A DNA stretch of 64,000 bases from Atherix ibis (Eukaryota > Arthropoda > Insecta > Diptera > Athericidae): contig OY282605.1 of NCBI GenBank assembly GCA_958298945.1, positions 21,306,811-21,370,810 of the forward strand, read 5' to 3'. The notes beneath the pieces were generated by a model. That model did no database searches. It had not been told where the DNA came from and saw nothing but the letters and a program-made list of their open reading frames with translations. Positions within the stretch are counted from its first letter, which is position 1; each line of letters starts with the position of its first letter. This document shows positions 25,301 through 40,300 of this stretch, in pieces. Both the position numbers and the translations under genes were made by a program.

Positions 25301-28300
25301 TTTGAAAAGCAGCTCTTGACCCCACAAACTGGAATAGATTCCCGTCTCATAAAAGCACCAGAAGATAATTTACTGCTGTTCCATGTATTATAAAAATGGA
25401 TTGTTACGAATTCTTTCATATAAGAAATCATGTCCGAGATAACCCCAATTTGACTAATGGAGACGACTCGGATTTTAGTTCAAACACAATCGATCTTATT
25501 AGGTGGCTGAGGAATTTCTTTCCGAAATTTACCACTTTTGTGTGGATTTTCTCTGAATTATTGTCTGGAAGCATTTTTTTTCTTTTTCAAATCAAATATG
25601 TCCGAGAATACTGCCTCCATCAGATTCGATAGAATGTATCCAATAATTCGGCTCATACAAAAAGACTATCCGGAAAATGCGTTTTCGTTTTCCGGAATTT
25701 GAATCTTTCATCCAAATTTATGTCAGATTTGACCCTTTTTTCCATTCTATTTTTAACCCTTTCACTAAATTGAAAGCTTCCACGTAATCGAATCGTTTTC
25801 TTGTAGTCCATTCATTTGCACAATTTTCATGACAACATAAAATGTAAATTTTACCAATTTTCTAATCAAACAAATCGTATAGAAATTTTTTTGAGATTCT
25901 TTTTTTTTATTTTTTATATAATTCTTTGTCTATTTTTAAAATGATCAAATTTTTTTTATATTTTTTTTAATTTTATTATAAAATCTTTAAAAAAAATGGT
26001 AAATTGGGTTCGGAAGATATAGTTTTGTCATTTGACAGCTGTCAAATCTATATGTTATGTATGATGGTATTTGTTTAGCACAAGGTTTGCCAATTTTTTT
26101 CCCCGCTGAGGTTTATTTTTTAGTCGGTAGGTACTTGAAAAGGTTATCCATTTTGTGGTTCAGAAAGTACTGCGGACTGTAATTTGACAGCTGTCAAACA
26201 TACATGTCATCCTTCGTAGAATTTGTTAATTTTGACGTTTGCCAAATTACAATATGGACCTTTTTTTGGAATAATATGTTTTTTTATGCGGATTTATTGA
26301 AAAAAATTCTGATCAGACTTATTTATCAGTCGGTGGATACATAAATAAGTAAAATTATCATATATGAGGCTCTAGAAACCCACAACTAAACTTACAGATG
26401 CCATTGTCTTCGCGTAAAGTAACTGTCTGATGTGCAATTTGGACTGACCATGATGGACCGACGATGATTACCGATTTTGTTTGACCTGATCTTGAAGATT
26501 TTAATCTGGAACAAATGTGTTTTCAACAAAAAGACAAAAATTTCCTAGGACACACATAATCTCTAATTTTGGTGATTTGATGCCATTGAACATTTCTTGT
26601 CAGATCTATACAAAAGATCGTATTTACACAGACAATCCTTAAACTTTAGAGCACTTAAAAACTAACATGCGTCAAGTAATGGCCGATTTCTTTTTTCATC
26701 GAAATCTAAATTTAAAATGTGTTTTACACACATTTGTTAATAAACAACAAATAAAAAGAAAAAGGCCTAAAATATTTACAATATTTTCCTTTGCTCGTCA
26801 TAATCTTTGGAATTTTGTAAAAAATTTAGAATCGTAAGAAAAGAGCGTATTCACAGCTTTGCCATCATCAATGGCCCCGCAGCTTCACATATCAAAACTT
26901 TAAAAATTTTATTAACAATTTCGGCAATAATTTAAAATTTTCTTTAATTTTTAAGTGTGGAAGGGTGGGGTGGGGGGGAGGTGTTGGTTGGAGTGTAGAT
27001 TGTCAGAAGGGGTTAGCAGGACTAGGTTGAGTGAAACCAAACCGATTGTAAATTTCGGTGGGATTATGTCAGAGCTTCGGCAGAAGAGATTGCAACGACA
27101 ACAATGACTACCACAGGGAGACCAACTACGCCTTCAGTTTTACTTTTGATTGAACGTGAGTAACTCAAGACATTTTTGGGCTATTTTCCATGGAAGATTT
27201 AACGGTATTTAACTTTACCTTCTGACGTTCAAATTGTCTAATCCTTTACCGTATTGTGTGAGAGTTATCTACAAAAAAAAATATCGGTTTTTATTTTTAA
27301 ATTTAACTTAAGAAAAGCAAAATTTATATAATATTTATTTTTTATTACGTTTTAATAGTAAAAATCGTTAAGTCTCTTAGAATTTTTATATAAATTTTTT
27401 TGAAGTTGACCGAATTTTATTGATTGAAATTTTTTAAAAAAAATTTTACCGACAGGGGTAAGGGGGGAAGATTATTTAATAACACCATTTTTTTTGGTAC
27501 CCAAAATTCGAAATAATCCAAAAGAAAACTTATAAAATTGAAAGAAGAAAATATTATTTAAAAATTTAATAAATTTACGAAAAAAAGTAGGGCTCGAATT
27601 TACGAAAAAAAGTTATTTAACTTAATTAATGAATAATTTTCAAATTAATTTTTTTTAAAGAAATTTGCAGAAATAGAAGCAGTTTTTCTTTCCAAAACAA
27701 AAAATCCCAACAAGGATTTTTAACAAAAAACATTTCAAAATTTTTTACAGAAATTTCCCAAAAAGAAAATTACCAAAGAAAAATAATTTTTCAATTAAAA
27801 AAAATTGAGTGCAAAAAAAAATTTTTAAAAATGAAAATATTTTTTCTATTTTTAAAAAAATTTTTACAATTATATAATTGTAAAAAATGTTTCAAAATAA
27901 GTTTACTCATCAAAATTCCAGTACTCTCAAAAATCTTTGAAAAAAATCCTCCTTCGCCGCTTACATCCTCTACTCGAATCTTCAAATTTAATTCCTAATC
28001 ACCAGTTTGGTTTCTGCGCCGAACACTCCACTATCCACTAGTGTCTTTTCGATTTCATTGCATCCTCTTTAGAAAGAAAAGAGTACTGTCCCGGTGTGTT
28101 TCTTGATATAAGTCAAGCTTTTGATAGAGTTTGGCACCCGGGTCTACTCTGGAAACTCAAGAGGTTCCTTCCACCTACTCGTATTTCCTAATCCTAAGAT
28201 CATTCCTTTCCAACCGACACTTCCAAGTAAATGAATCCACCGAATACTTCAATATCTCTCCGATATTGGCTGGGGTTCCTCAGGGTAGCATACTTGAATC

Positions 28301-31300
28301 CATCCTCTACAACATTTACACATCCGATATCCCAATCTGCCCTAATACCTTCTTTGCTACATACGCCGATGATACGGCCTGCCTTGCATCTAGCGAAAAT
28401 CCCCAACATGTTTCCGAAACCTCCAAATCCAAATTCAAACCCCCAGAACTGGTTTACTAAGTGGAGAATAAAAGTCAATGAACGTAAATCTATCCAGGTA
28501 ACTTTCACTCTCCGTCGTGAGCCTTAATGGTAATGCCATACCACAACACACCGAAGCTCGGTACCTAGGACTGAACTTAGACAAACGCCTGACATGGAAC
28601 CCACATACAAGACTTAAAAGACAAGAACTTAAAAGACGATACCTAAAACTATGGTACTCGTACTTCGACTTCTAGACAAACGTTACAAACTTACTATAGA
28701 CAGCAAAGTACTGTTATACAATACCTTACTGAAACCCATATGGACATACGGACTAGAACTCTGGGGATCTACTAAGCCTTCTAATTCCCGTCCAATCCAA
28801 TCCCTTCAATCAAAAATACTCCGTACAATTGTCGATTGCCCCCTTTTATGTTCGCAATCCAATCCAATCCCTTCAATCAAAAATACTCCGTACAATTGTC
28901 GATGCCCCCCTTTTATGTTCGTGATCTTAAAGTCCCATTTGTTTTTGATGTGGCAGTATCTCGCTATAAAAAGTTCCGTTCCCGTGTCCTCAATCATAAT
29001 AATCCTCTTGTTCAAGAACTATCCTCCATTTCCTTCCCTAGAAATACCCATCGAAGATTTAAGCGTCACTGGTCGCGTGATTTACTAAAATACTGAGGCC
29101 TAACTGAAACACACGCTAGCAGGAGGAACTTCATTGGATGTTTACTTCCCACAACCTTTCAAGTTAATTAATACTATTAATCAAATTTGCTTATTACTAT
29201 GTTGTAGTTGTAAATATCTAAAAAAAATAAGTCTGCAGTTCAATTCCAGTTGCTAAAAGAGGCTAACTAAATATAAACGCCCAAGTTGAGGTGGACATTC
29301 AAGACTTTCTGTTGATTTTCTGTACAAAAATTTTCCAAAGTTACCATAAAAAAAATTTGTACATCAAGTTTTAATAAAAAAAAAAAATATAAAATGTCTT
29401 TCCTTTTAAAAATAGCAAAATGTTCTATAAGAAATTTTTCCTTGCTTCCATGATTGATTGTGCAAGGATCTGCATAAATCCGTCGAGGATTCAGAACTCA
29501 TTTCGATTCTTATTATTAATTTAATTCGATCGATATTGTCTGCAAAATTGTTTGCTAACCAAAATTACGAGTACAACCACAATCATGAAAATTGTATCCT
29601 TATTACCATAATCATACTAATAATAATAATAATAATAATAAATAATAAAAAATTCCATTTACTCCTATTACATATTTTATATTAATATTTTCGGATTTCA
29701 TAAGCGAATCCCTAAAGTTTATTTATTCAGTCGAAAAAGGATACAATAACCTTCCATTCTGTTGAAAATAGGCACAACAGTCTCCAGCCAATAATAAATA
29801 CCATAAATAATCGGATTGATTATGTGTAAACTAAATTTTCCACACCCGTTCACCTCTGGTCTACGTCCTTTTTTCAATTCAGAGTTTGGATGATTTTCGT
29901 CCTTATTATAATTTATTTCGATTAAAAAAAGATTAGAGTATTTGAAAAAAATGAACAAACATTTTCCAAATGGATTGGAAATAGTCGAAAATAGGCTACC
30001 CACGGGGCGGGGGGAAGAGGGGGGAGGCAGGTAGTGTGGTTTTATTTTTGTTTTTCTAAAACCAAAGATGTAAGAATCGATTTGTTTTATTTTCTTTTCG
30101 AAATTTTTTTGTAAGGCTTTCCTTTTTTGTGATTTATATGCTTGCAGGTCAATAACCGTTTAAGGACGAAAATGTCAAAAACCTATTTTTTTTCCAAAAT
30201 TGGAAATAATAAATTTTTGTTGTATTCTATTTTCGTTGGTATAACATCTGTTGTTTGATGGATTTTCTCTGGAGCGGCATGTATAAAAGTATGTGTGTGT
30301 GTTGGTTGGGGGGGGGGGGGGGTTGCTATATGATCTCAGTTTAAAAAAAAATGTTTTGGCATTGATTGTCACAGAACTGCTTATTTTATAAATCAAATTG
30401 GTTCTTAAAATCGGATGTGCGATTGAGGATGTAATGTGTGAATTTTTTCGTCTCAAATTCAGAAAATAAATATTAGCTAAGATTTATAAATTTCACTTCT
30501 TTTTTTTGTCAATAAAAAACTATAATCGCTGACTTTTCATACATTTTAATATTGATGACATATCATCGATTATATAATAAATTCTTGGTAATGCAGAAGC
30601 GAATCCAAAAATTAATTAGTTCAAGCGATTGAAGGAATCGATCATACAGGGAAAGTACAGCTCGATTAACTGACAGCTGTCAAATATAGGGTTTGCCAAT
30701 AAGAGTGATATGATTTCTAAGTAACGTTTCGGCCATTTGTAATATGTCATGATCTGTTTTTTTCTTTCATTGTATTCAGTAATGTTTACAATTTCATCAT
30801 GGAGAGATATACGCAAGAATAACATTTGCAAATTGTTCAATTTTATTATCAAAATAATCGGCTTTTGCCATTTTATGGTCGTAATAATCGTCTAACTGTG
30901 CTCGTTTTTTCGTCGAATTGTTAAAAATTTCGACCGTACATTTTCTTTACATAATGTTCAAGTGCCAATAAGAAAAAGAACCACTCGAAGTAATGAAAAT
31001 ATTGCTGCCGTTCAGGCAAGTATTCGTGAAGACCACAATTTGTCGATTCTAAGACGTTCTCAAGAATTAGGATTTTCTCAAACCACAACGTGGTGGATTT
31101 TGAGAAAGGATTTGGGCTTGCATCCGTATAAAATTGTTATCACTCAAGAACTGAAGCCATTGGACCACCGTAAACGTCGTGAATTTGCTTATTTTGTATT
31201 GGAACAACTTGAAAACGATAACGATTTTTTTAAGGAAATCATCTTCTCCGATGAGGCTCACTTTCAATCAAATTATTCATGAACACCCATTACATTCACC

Positions 31301-34300
31301 TAAATTGGCAGTTTGGTGTGATTTTTGGTCTGGTGGAATCATCGGTCCGTACTTCTTTCGAAATGAAGCTGGTAACATCGTTATTGTCAATGGAGAGCGG
31401 TATAGATCGATGATAACCAACTTTTTATGGCCGAAATTGGAAGAAGTTGATCTTGACAACATTTGGTTCCAACAAGAGGGGCTACGTGCCACACAACACG
31501 TGCAGCAACCGAATCATTGCAAGAAAAGTTTGGAGATTCGATTATTTCAAGAAATTGTGACATTGAATGGCCTCCAAGAAGTTGTGATTTAACACCATTA
31601 GACTATTTGTTGTGGGTTTATTTGAAGTCATTGGTTTTTAGCAATAAACCATACTCTCATCAAGCTTTAGAAGTCAATATTGAACGTGCTATTCATGACA
31701 TACGACTTGATTTAGTGGAAAAAATGCTCGAAAATTGGGTTCATCAAATTCGTTCCTGCAAAAGAAGTCGTTTAGGCCATTTGAATGACGTTTTATTCAG
31801 AACTTAATTGTATCGATTGTACTTCACATTAAATAAAAAACATTTGAATTATCTTAACAATTAGTGTGTGTGTTTCTTTTAAAAAGAAATCATATCACCC
31901 TTATTCGAAAATCCGGTATATTTGTTGTCCATGATGACATTTGTTTAGTTTGAAGTTTGCCATATTTAGCCGACCATGGAACGTGTAAAAGATGGATGCT
32001 GATTTTTGAACAAAATTATCTTCTACCACATTTGAGACTCTGAAAACCCCACAAATTACTGTGAAGAAGCCATTGTATACTCAAAAAGTGACTGTCTGAA
32101 GTTGTTATTGGGTCGAATTTCTTTAAAAATGAAAAAAGCGATGACTGTTAACGTCAATTTTGACCACTAAAGCCGTATGATAGCAAAGTTTTTTTTCGTC
32201 TAGACTTGAAGATTTTAATCTGAACCATATGTGGTTTTGGCACAAAAAAAATGGCAAAACATGACAAATTTTGGTTTTTATACTTGATAGGTTCAAAGGG
32301 CGCGTAATTTCGAGATGAGATGATGTTCATTGAACTCCAAAATCATAAGATTTGGATGCTGTTCAAATTTTATGGTCATTAAACATGACCAAATGAACCA
32401 TTTAAAAACTAAGTAAACATCACCAAATGATCGAATGACAAAAAAGTCATCCAAAATTACCACAAAAGTTGCGAGTCCTGCAAGAAGTCATGTGAACGTT
32501 ATTTAAACAATATCACATTATATGCATAATGGCAAGGTCCAAGAAATATTATAAAATAAAAATGTCAATGAATTCTGAATTTAAAGTGTGTTTTATTTTA
32601 ACTTTACTTTTCAAAGTTACAAATTGGATAACTTTTTAAAAACAAGTCGACAATAACAATGAATAACAACTACAATCACTGTCAAAAAATAAACGAAATC
32701 AAACGCAATTGCAACGAGCAAGGAAATGTCATCTGATCAGTTTTAATCTAATTAAGAATAAAGTATTATACGTATACGCAATTTTATGTATGAATTATTG
32801 CCAAAGCGGTGAGAAATCGTACTTCTTGCATACATTTGTGTAGAATTTTTTGTCTAGAAATGACACCTATTGACATCTATTTTTCGTAATAGAAACTTCA
32901 TTATTATTTTTTCCAATCTTCTGTTATTAAGTGCAGTTATATTTTAGGTTAATTATTTATTTTATAAATATCCAGCACCTCAATTTTGTAGACTTTTGGA
33001 GAGTTTTAAAACACGCCATTCTCCATGAAATGGTAGCATACCGAAATGCTTGCATGCTTTCCTTACGCTTAATGCTGACATTTAGATAATTATCGCAAAG
33101 TGAAAGTTAAGTGCAAATTTTATTAAATTTTAAATTTAGTTTACAAACTAGTAAGTATAAGTCAATACATTTGCATAAAATTCTTCACAACAGCAAATAG
33201 GAAGTTTTCATTTTAAAATACGAAGTGTTTCGTGAAAGGTTATTTTACAAGTGTGTGCGTTCTTATAAAAGAGTGTTCTCGAAAAAATTTGGACAGAATT
33301 TTTGTGTAGAGGCCTATCCAGTTCTTCTATAATCTAAGAATACATCTAACCTCATGCACGAGGTCTGTTCCAAAAGTATCGCGAATTTTCGAATTTCCGC
33401 GGGTTACGTATATTCGATATTCGATTTTTTTTGTGTGGCGTTATGTTGGTACTCATGTCGCTCACTTATGCCGACAACTTCGACCATTTTGAATATTCAG
33501 TTAATTTTTGACAGCTGCTTTGCTTGCACGTGTTTTGGCTCGTCTTCGATTTTTGCCTCTTTTCGACCAAAAACAGCATCGCATTAACATTGCTAAGGAG
33601 CTGTTGGACTCTCTCCGCGACGACCCAAATTTGCTCCAGAGGGTTATAACTGGTTATGACGTGGAAACCATAGCTCAATCATCCCAATGGAAGCTGCCGC
33701 ATGCGCCAACACCGAAAAAAGCGCGCCAACTTCGTTCGAATGCGAAAGTTTTGCTTACTGTTTTCTTCGATTGTAAGGGTGTGGTGCATCATGAGTTCTT
33801 GCCACAGGGTAGAACGGTCAATAAGGAATATTACCTGCAAGTTATGCGCAAGTTGTGCGAAGCAATCCGCCAGAAACGCCCGGATTTGTGGAAGAACAAA
33901 AATTGGCTTGTGCCTTTACTGGCCAAAAACAACACACTACCAATAATGCCGCAGCCCCCCTGTTACTTTTACTACATAAATCTGCACCCCTGTGACTTTT
34001 TCTTGTTCCCGAAACTGAAGAGACCCATGAAAGGACGACGCTAGGCTACGATTGAGGAGATAATGACGACATCGAAGAAGGAGCTGAACAAGATCACAAA
34101 AAATGATTTTTTGAAGTGCTTCGAGGATTGGAAAAAACTTTGGCACAAGTGTATAATATCTGGTGAGGATTACTTTGACGGGGGACAAAATAAATATTCA
34201 TAAATAAATAATTTTTGAAAAAAAAACACAAAATTCGCGATACTTTTTGAACAGACCTCGTATACACGTTAATATTGTCTTTGAGTTCAATTTCAACAAT

Positions 34301-37300
34301 GCTGCCGCCACATAACAAACGGCAAAATTAGAGACTCGATCTAATTCGATCATAAAATCGTTTATTGTTTATGTCGGCTGTCTTAATTGAAGGCACTCCC
34401 ATAAGATTGTAAGGGTTTTAAAATTTTCACGACAGCAATTTTAGTTATCGTTAGTCGTTAGCGACATTCTCATATTTGACATTTTCTGTTATTAATGAGT
34501 GGATGGATGCGTGTGTGTAGTGCTGAAAAGAGAGAAAAAGACTCTAATTTATGAACTCTTGTCGTTGTGGCTCTACCTCTCTCCGCAATCTGGCGCACTC
34601 ATTTCAATATTTATGAACGTAATCAGTGCACATCACAGCGGAATTTTAAACCGAATAAAAATTGTGTACAAAAAAAAACAAAAAATTACAGTCGCTACCA
34701 ACGCATTTGACTGCAAACAAAAATACACGCTTTTGTACAATAAATCTTGACAATTTTATTATTTATTTAGAGTTTTTTCTTATTATTATTATTATTATTT
34801 TTTGTTAATATTTATCATGTTTCCTTATCAGACATTATTTCTTGTACAATAATGAGGAGTGCTTTATTTTTCTCACCTGTGTGAGAGTACTTGTCGCTTT
34901 CGGATGACAAAAATTTACCGGCATTCGTGTTTGCTATCAAAATCATAAATATTACTTTTTTGCATGCAAATAACAGTCAAAATTGCATACGCACAAATAA
35001 TTAATAAAAAGATTGTTGAATAATGAAAAAAAACCTAATCACATTTGAAAAAAACTTTTAATAATAAAAATTTGAACAAGCAATTTATAAACTTACTAAA
35101 CAACTTAGAAAGCAAAAAAAAAAACTTATTAATTCACGAAAGGTTTAAATTTTTTGCACCTTTTTGTGCGATAAAATGTTGCCAACGTAAAAAAAACACG
35201 ACAGCGTGACAGCTGACAGTTCAGGGTTATTGAAAATGGACCGCTACACGAAAAGAACAGCGCGTTTTCATTGTTGAGCAATAGTTTAAAAATATTTGAA
35301 GGTTTGGCAGCTACAGTTTACAATTTTTTGTATAAAATATGATTGGAAGAGTGATTTAACTTCATCGACTGTGAAGAGATTAATTAAGAAATTTAGAAAG
35401 ACTGGAAGAATTAGTGATCTTAAACGATGTGGCCGTCCTTCAACTTAGATTTTAGGAACATCAAAATTGGTACCGTGGTCATGAATTGGACCTTTGGTCT
35501 ACAGCGTATTCTCACGAAAGATTTGCATCTTCATGCTTACAAAGTTCAATTGACTCAACAGTGGAAAAGCCTACTACTAATAACGCATAGCGCATGGAGT
35601 TCGTTGAATAGATTATGGAACCACAACAAGTGGATGCTGATTTTACAAGCAAAATCATATTCAGCGATGAGGCTCATTTTCACCTTGATGGCTTGGTTAA
35701 TCGGCAAAATTGTTGAATTTGGGCTTCAGAAAATCCACGAGTGATTGTTAAGAGAAAAATGCATCGACAACGTGTGACTGTTTGGTACGGATTTTGGGCA
35801 GGACAGCCAATACCAGTTAATGGTGCTCGCTATTGCGCCTAATTGTGCCTACATTACAAGATATGGATGTAGACGACATGTGGTTTCAACAAGACGGTAC
35901 CACATGCCATACAGCCCGAGAAACAATTCAATTACTGCATATCAAAATAACTTCTTGTGTGGATTTTGGGACACCCTTTTCTGACAGCCCTCGACCTTAT
36001 TCCTTCGTACTCAGAAAAGGGAATTTAAATTTGCTAAGTAATTTCTGAACAAATTCTCCAACATTCTCCCGGCCCTTAGACTATGGAAATCCAACAAAAT
36101 AATTTGCCAAACTGAAACGACAAAGTCTGTGTCGTTAGGATTTCCCCAAAATACCGATTCAAACTTTTTGTCTGGAACCATGAGCTTATTTATAGCGGAT
36201 CTGTTCGTAATTTTGTGGTTAAAAAAGCCGAAACGTTGGAATTTCATCTTTTGCCAAGACCCAGAGCTTTTTGTGGCTCACTTCGCATGACGAAAGTTAT
36301 GTAGCTCAATTTTTTTTTAAATATACTACCTGGCGTAGTCCTTGATGGAGCACAACACCTCTTCAGTTGGCCATTTTTGGTCAATCGCTAGCTTCAAACG
36401 GCCCAATAGTTGACAGTAGAGGTCCGAATTTACTGTTTGGCACAGCAAAACCTTCCTGACAGTTAGTCCTAGTTTGGCCACCGTTTGAGTCGTTTCACCA
36501 CACTTTGACCACGATCGTTTTCGCACAATATTGTCGTTTTTGACCCATTTCTCATCCCCAATCACCATCAGTTTAAGAAATGGGTCGATTTCGTTCTGTT
36601 TGGTCAAGGCCTCGCAGATGGAAATTCGATCCATGCAGTTTTTTTTTGCGTTAATCTAGATAATACATTAACCGATGGATTTTGTAACCGGACTTCTAAC
36701 TTCACCCTTTTGAGTTTTCTTGATCCTATTCTTCTCCCATTTTTCATTTGGATTTTTTGAGTTTTTGCCTAGGTCAACTGCAAATAATTCCCCTTCACCT
36801 CCCCCCTCCACCTCTTCACTAAAGGTTTTTTTCTTAAACACTAGTAAAATTATTCCTTTTCCTCAATTAATTTCGCATAATTGTCACAGTCTTAGTCTCC
36901 ACCGTTTCAAATATTTTTAAGTTTCAATTCCAGGAGTTCATTAAAAATATATTCAATACTCTTCTCTACGTTATGTAATGATTTTGGAGGTAGATAAATG
37001 CCAATGGAATTACAGTTATGTGGAACATGGGGAGAACTGAAGCCTTTCAAAAACATACTGTAGACTTTTTCCCATGATTTGGAGGATTGACATCCAAATT
37101 CAGAGACTTTGTATCGACGAGCTCATAAAACGACCAAGAGTGGGGATACTGTGTTTTTTTTTGGGATAAAAGTTTATTTAATATTTGTTGGCAACAAACT
37201 TCTAATTTTTTTTTAGAAATCCAGCCTTAACTGAATGATTTTTGCATAAACGCACATTTTCGCATAATTTATGTTATTTGTTGTCTCATAAAAACTATCT

Positions 37301-40300
37301 TTTGGTAGGAACAAAATTCCTGTTAATTTTTAGCGATCAAAATTGGTAAAATTTTGACAGTTTTATGGGAATGCCCAATTTTCCGACTATTTGTCGTCGA
37401 ATCTTTTGCAGTTGTAGTACAAGTACTGACATACATTTTAGTATTTTGTTATATGGCAGGATTGTTGTTTGGACAGTTGAAATTGAAATCGAACTAAGGT
37501 AAGTCAATATATTATTTGTAGTTATATTAAAAAAATTCAATCAAAAATACATTAAATATAAAAGGCAATTGTATTTAGTTGGTTAATTTAGACGAAATTC
37601 GTTACTTTTAGGCACAATTTGCAGTTCAGTTTTCAGTTTCGGTCAGAATTTTGTTGCTACAATACCATTTGGGAAGTGATTGACTCTCTTTGATCGTCTA
37701 TTAAATACAATTTAAATTTTGTGTAAATAAGTAAAAAAAAATAATTCAAAAATAGAATACGTATTATCGGTTGAGTAACTTTTTAAATAATTGTCATCAT
37801 TACAATTTGCTGGAGATGTAAGGGGGGGGGGGGGGGTGGTTTGGTTTTGTACTATAGTTCAGGTTAGAAGTTTTAAATTTGAAACGAAGAAAATATTAAA
37901 TGTAAAAATCATGTACGAATAGCTTCAAGATGATGGACTGGACATAAAGAAAAAACAACTGACCATGACCAAGACTTGTATTATTCCACGGATCGGGGGA
38001 TCTTAGATGTCCATTTGACTAGCTTCTGACACACAGTGAATGACATTACCGGACTCGTATGAGTATTGTCAGTACTGCCACCATCGAAACTCCACCATAG
38101 GTTACCGTAACGCATCGGAACGTATTGCATCGGTTCGCTGATCACCTTAATGAACTCGACGTTCTTGATTTTCTTCAAAGACAGTTGTTGTTGATTATAA
38201 ACCAAAGAAAATATAAGTTTTAATTTTAAAAAAAGAAAAACCACCAACAATAAGCATTTGTATATAAATTAGTTATCCTCTCTTCGCTGGTCTACGCTCT
38301 TTAACCTAAGCGCCCATTTTACTAGTTTTCGAATTTTTTTTTTACTATTTAAATTACATATGAAAATTTTTAATCATAGACAAAATGGGGGAATTGGATT
38401 TTAAATAACAGGAAAAAATTTGGGGGAATAATCTAAATTTGAATAGAATTAAGCGGTAGTAAATAAATATTGACAAGAAAAAAAAAATTAACCAAAAAAA
38501 AAACACTTTTTTGTTAATTTTAAAAATTTTTCAATTAAACAAAAGAACTTTAAGGGTTTTCACCTTTGAATGAATAACTAAGAATAGAAAATCTATGCGA
38601 GTATCTATACAAGAAGGAAAGGGGGGGGGGGGTTTGTTAACCAGCCCATATTAGAAAGAGCTACCTGAAGTGGCTGAAATTCGTGTGGAAGATTTTTGGC
38701 AAAAAGTTCAACAGAACTGTAAACAAACAAAATTGTGGGTTGTTGGAGAAAGGGGGTGTTTAAACAAGGGATATAAGAATCGATTTGTATTATTTTCTTT
38801 TTGAAATTTTTCTGTTTAGCTTACCTTTTTTGTGATTTATGTGCTTGTCGGTCAATAACCGTTTAAGGACGAAAATGTCAAAAAACTTTTTTTTTTCAAA
38901 GTTGAAAATAATAAATTTTTGTCGTATTCTATTTCGTTGGTATAACAACTGTTGTTTATTGGATTTTCTCTGGGGAGTAGGGGGGGACTTGATATGATCT
39001 CAGTAGAAAAAGTTTTGGGACTATAATACTCAGTAAAAATTACTGTAAGTAATAATAACATGAAAAACAATGTTCAATAAAAAATAATTTTCAGTAAAAA
39101 TTGTCAGTTAAAAATTGTCAGTTAAAAATATTTTACCGTACAAATTTTCAGTAAAAATATTGTCAGTAAAAATTTTCAGTAAAAATAATTGTCAGAAAAA
39201 ATTCTAAGAGAAAATTGTCAGTAAAAATGAATATTTTCTAATTTAAGTAATAATATTCGTGAATATTTATTAATATTTTTACATTGATTACCTTTAAATT
39301 TATTAATTATAAAAAGTGAATATTTTTTATTGTGATTATAATAATATTTAAGTAGTTTAAATAAAATATTGATTTGTGGTGTCAATGATATGAAAATTTG
39401 AGTAAAAATTGTCGGTAAAATAATTTTCAGTAAAAATATTCCCAGTAAAAATTTTCAGTAAAATTAATTGTCAGTAAAAATAATGTTCAGTAAAAATATT
39501 GATGATATTTTATAAAAAGACAATTTTAATTTTAATAATAATTAATTCCTTTTTTAGGCCGATAAAATTTGGATTAAATATTAGTTAATTGTCTTCGTTT
39601 TTTAATTTTAAGCGAAATTCAAAGTTTTAAATTTTTTTTTAAATTTTAGGCGGGATTTTTATTTTTATTAAAATAATAATAAAATTTCTGGAATAATAAT
39701 AAAATTTCTGGAGAAATTTTGTGAACTATTATTAAAAAAAATACGGGAAAAATTAAGGTTTTAGTATTACTTCATTTATGATTGAAGGAGAAAAACTCTC
39801 TGTTAATAATTACGTTTAATAAGGACCAAAATTTTGATGCAACAATGAAGAAGAAGTGGTCAATTATGCAGAGCAGTAAATACATTATTCAAAAATACTA
39901 TTTTTTTTTGATTCGCAGAAGAAAAAAACCAATTTCCAACCAACTAACACAGCCCCTCAAAGTAATTGTTGCAAAAATCTCCAAAATAAATAAGTGAACA
40001 CATAAAAATGGAAAGATTCCAATTTCAAATTTTACTAGTCAAAAACCGGGGATGACCACTTTTTCCAAAGTTCAAAATCCACAACAAAAAAAATCATCGC
40101 CATTTGAGCATTTTCATTTTGTTGATTGTAAATTTTATTATTGAAATGACAAAAAAAAAATATATATTTTTGATTAAACTCAACTTTAAATATAATCACA
40201 GAGAATTAAAATGCCTACTAACCCCCTTGAGTGTGGGGGATTAATGCAAAAAAAAAAAACGAAAAACATATACACTTTGGGGGCACAGCTTAGATAGTTA

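Larger units (their letters stand above)
14165..38049 (-). other. Large (~23.9 kb) 5' intron of Rgl
   Basis: Bounded by the exon 2 donor (GTAATG) and exon 3 acceptor (TTCCCAG). It contains minisatellites, two segmental repeats, at least six Tc1/mariner fragments and a jockey fragment. I found no independent host gene in it. Its extent depends on the assignment of exon 2. Confidence 0.5.

Noticed and set aside
29619..29645. (AAT)n and similar microsatellites as functional elements
   Set aside because: Ordinary simple repeats also seen near 23076, 25190 and 34781.
36011..36247. Minus-strand ORF resembling the C-terminus of a retrotransposon ORF2
   Set aside because: Only a vague [24 protein letters not shown] pattern, which is insufficient to assign.
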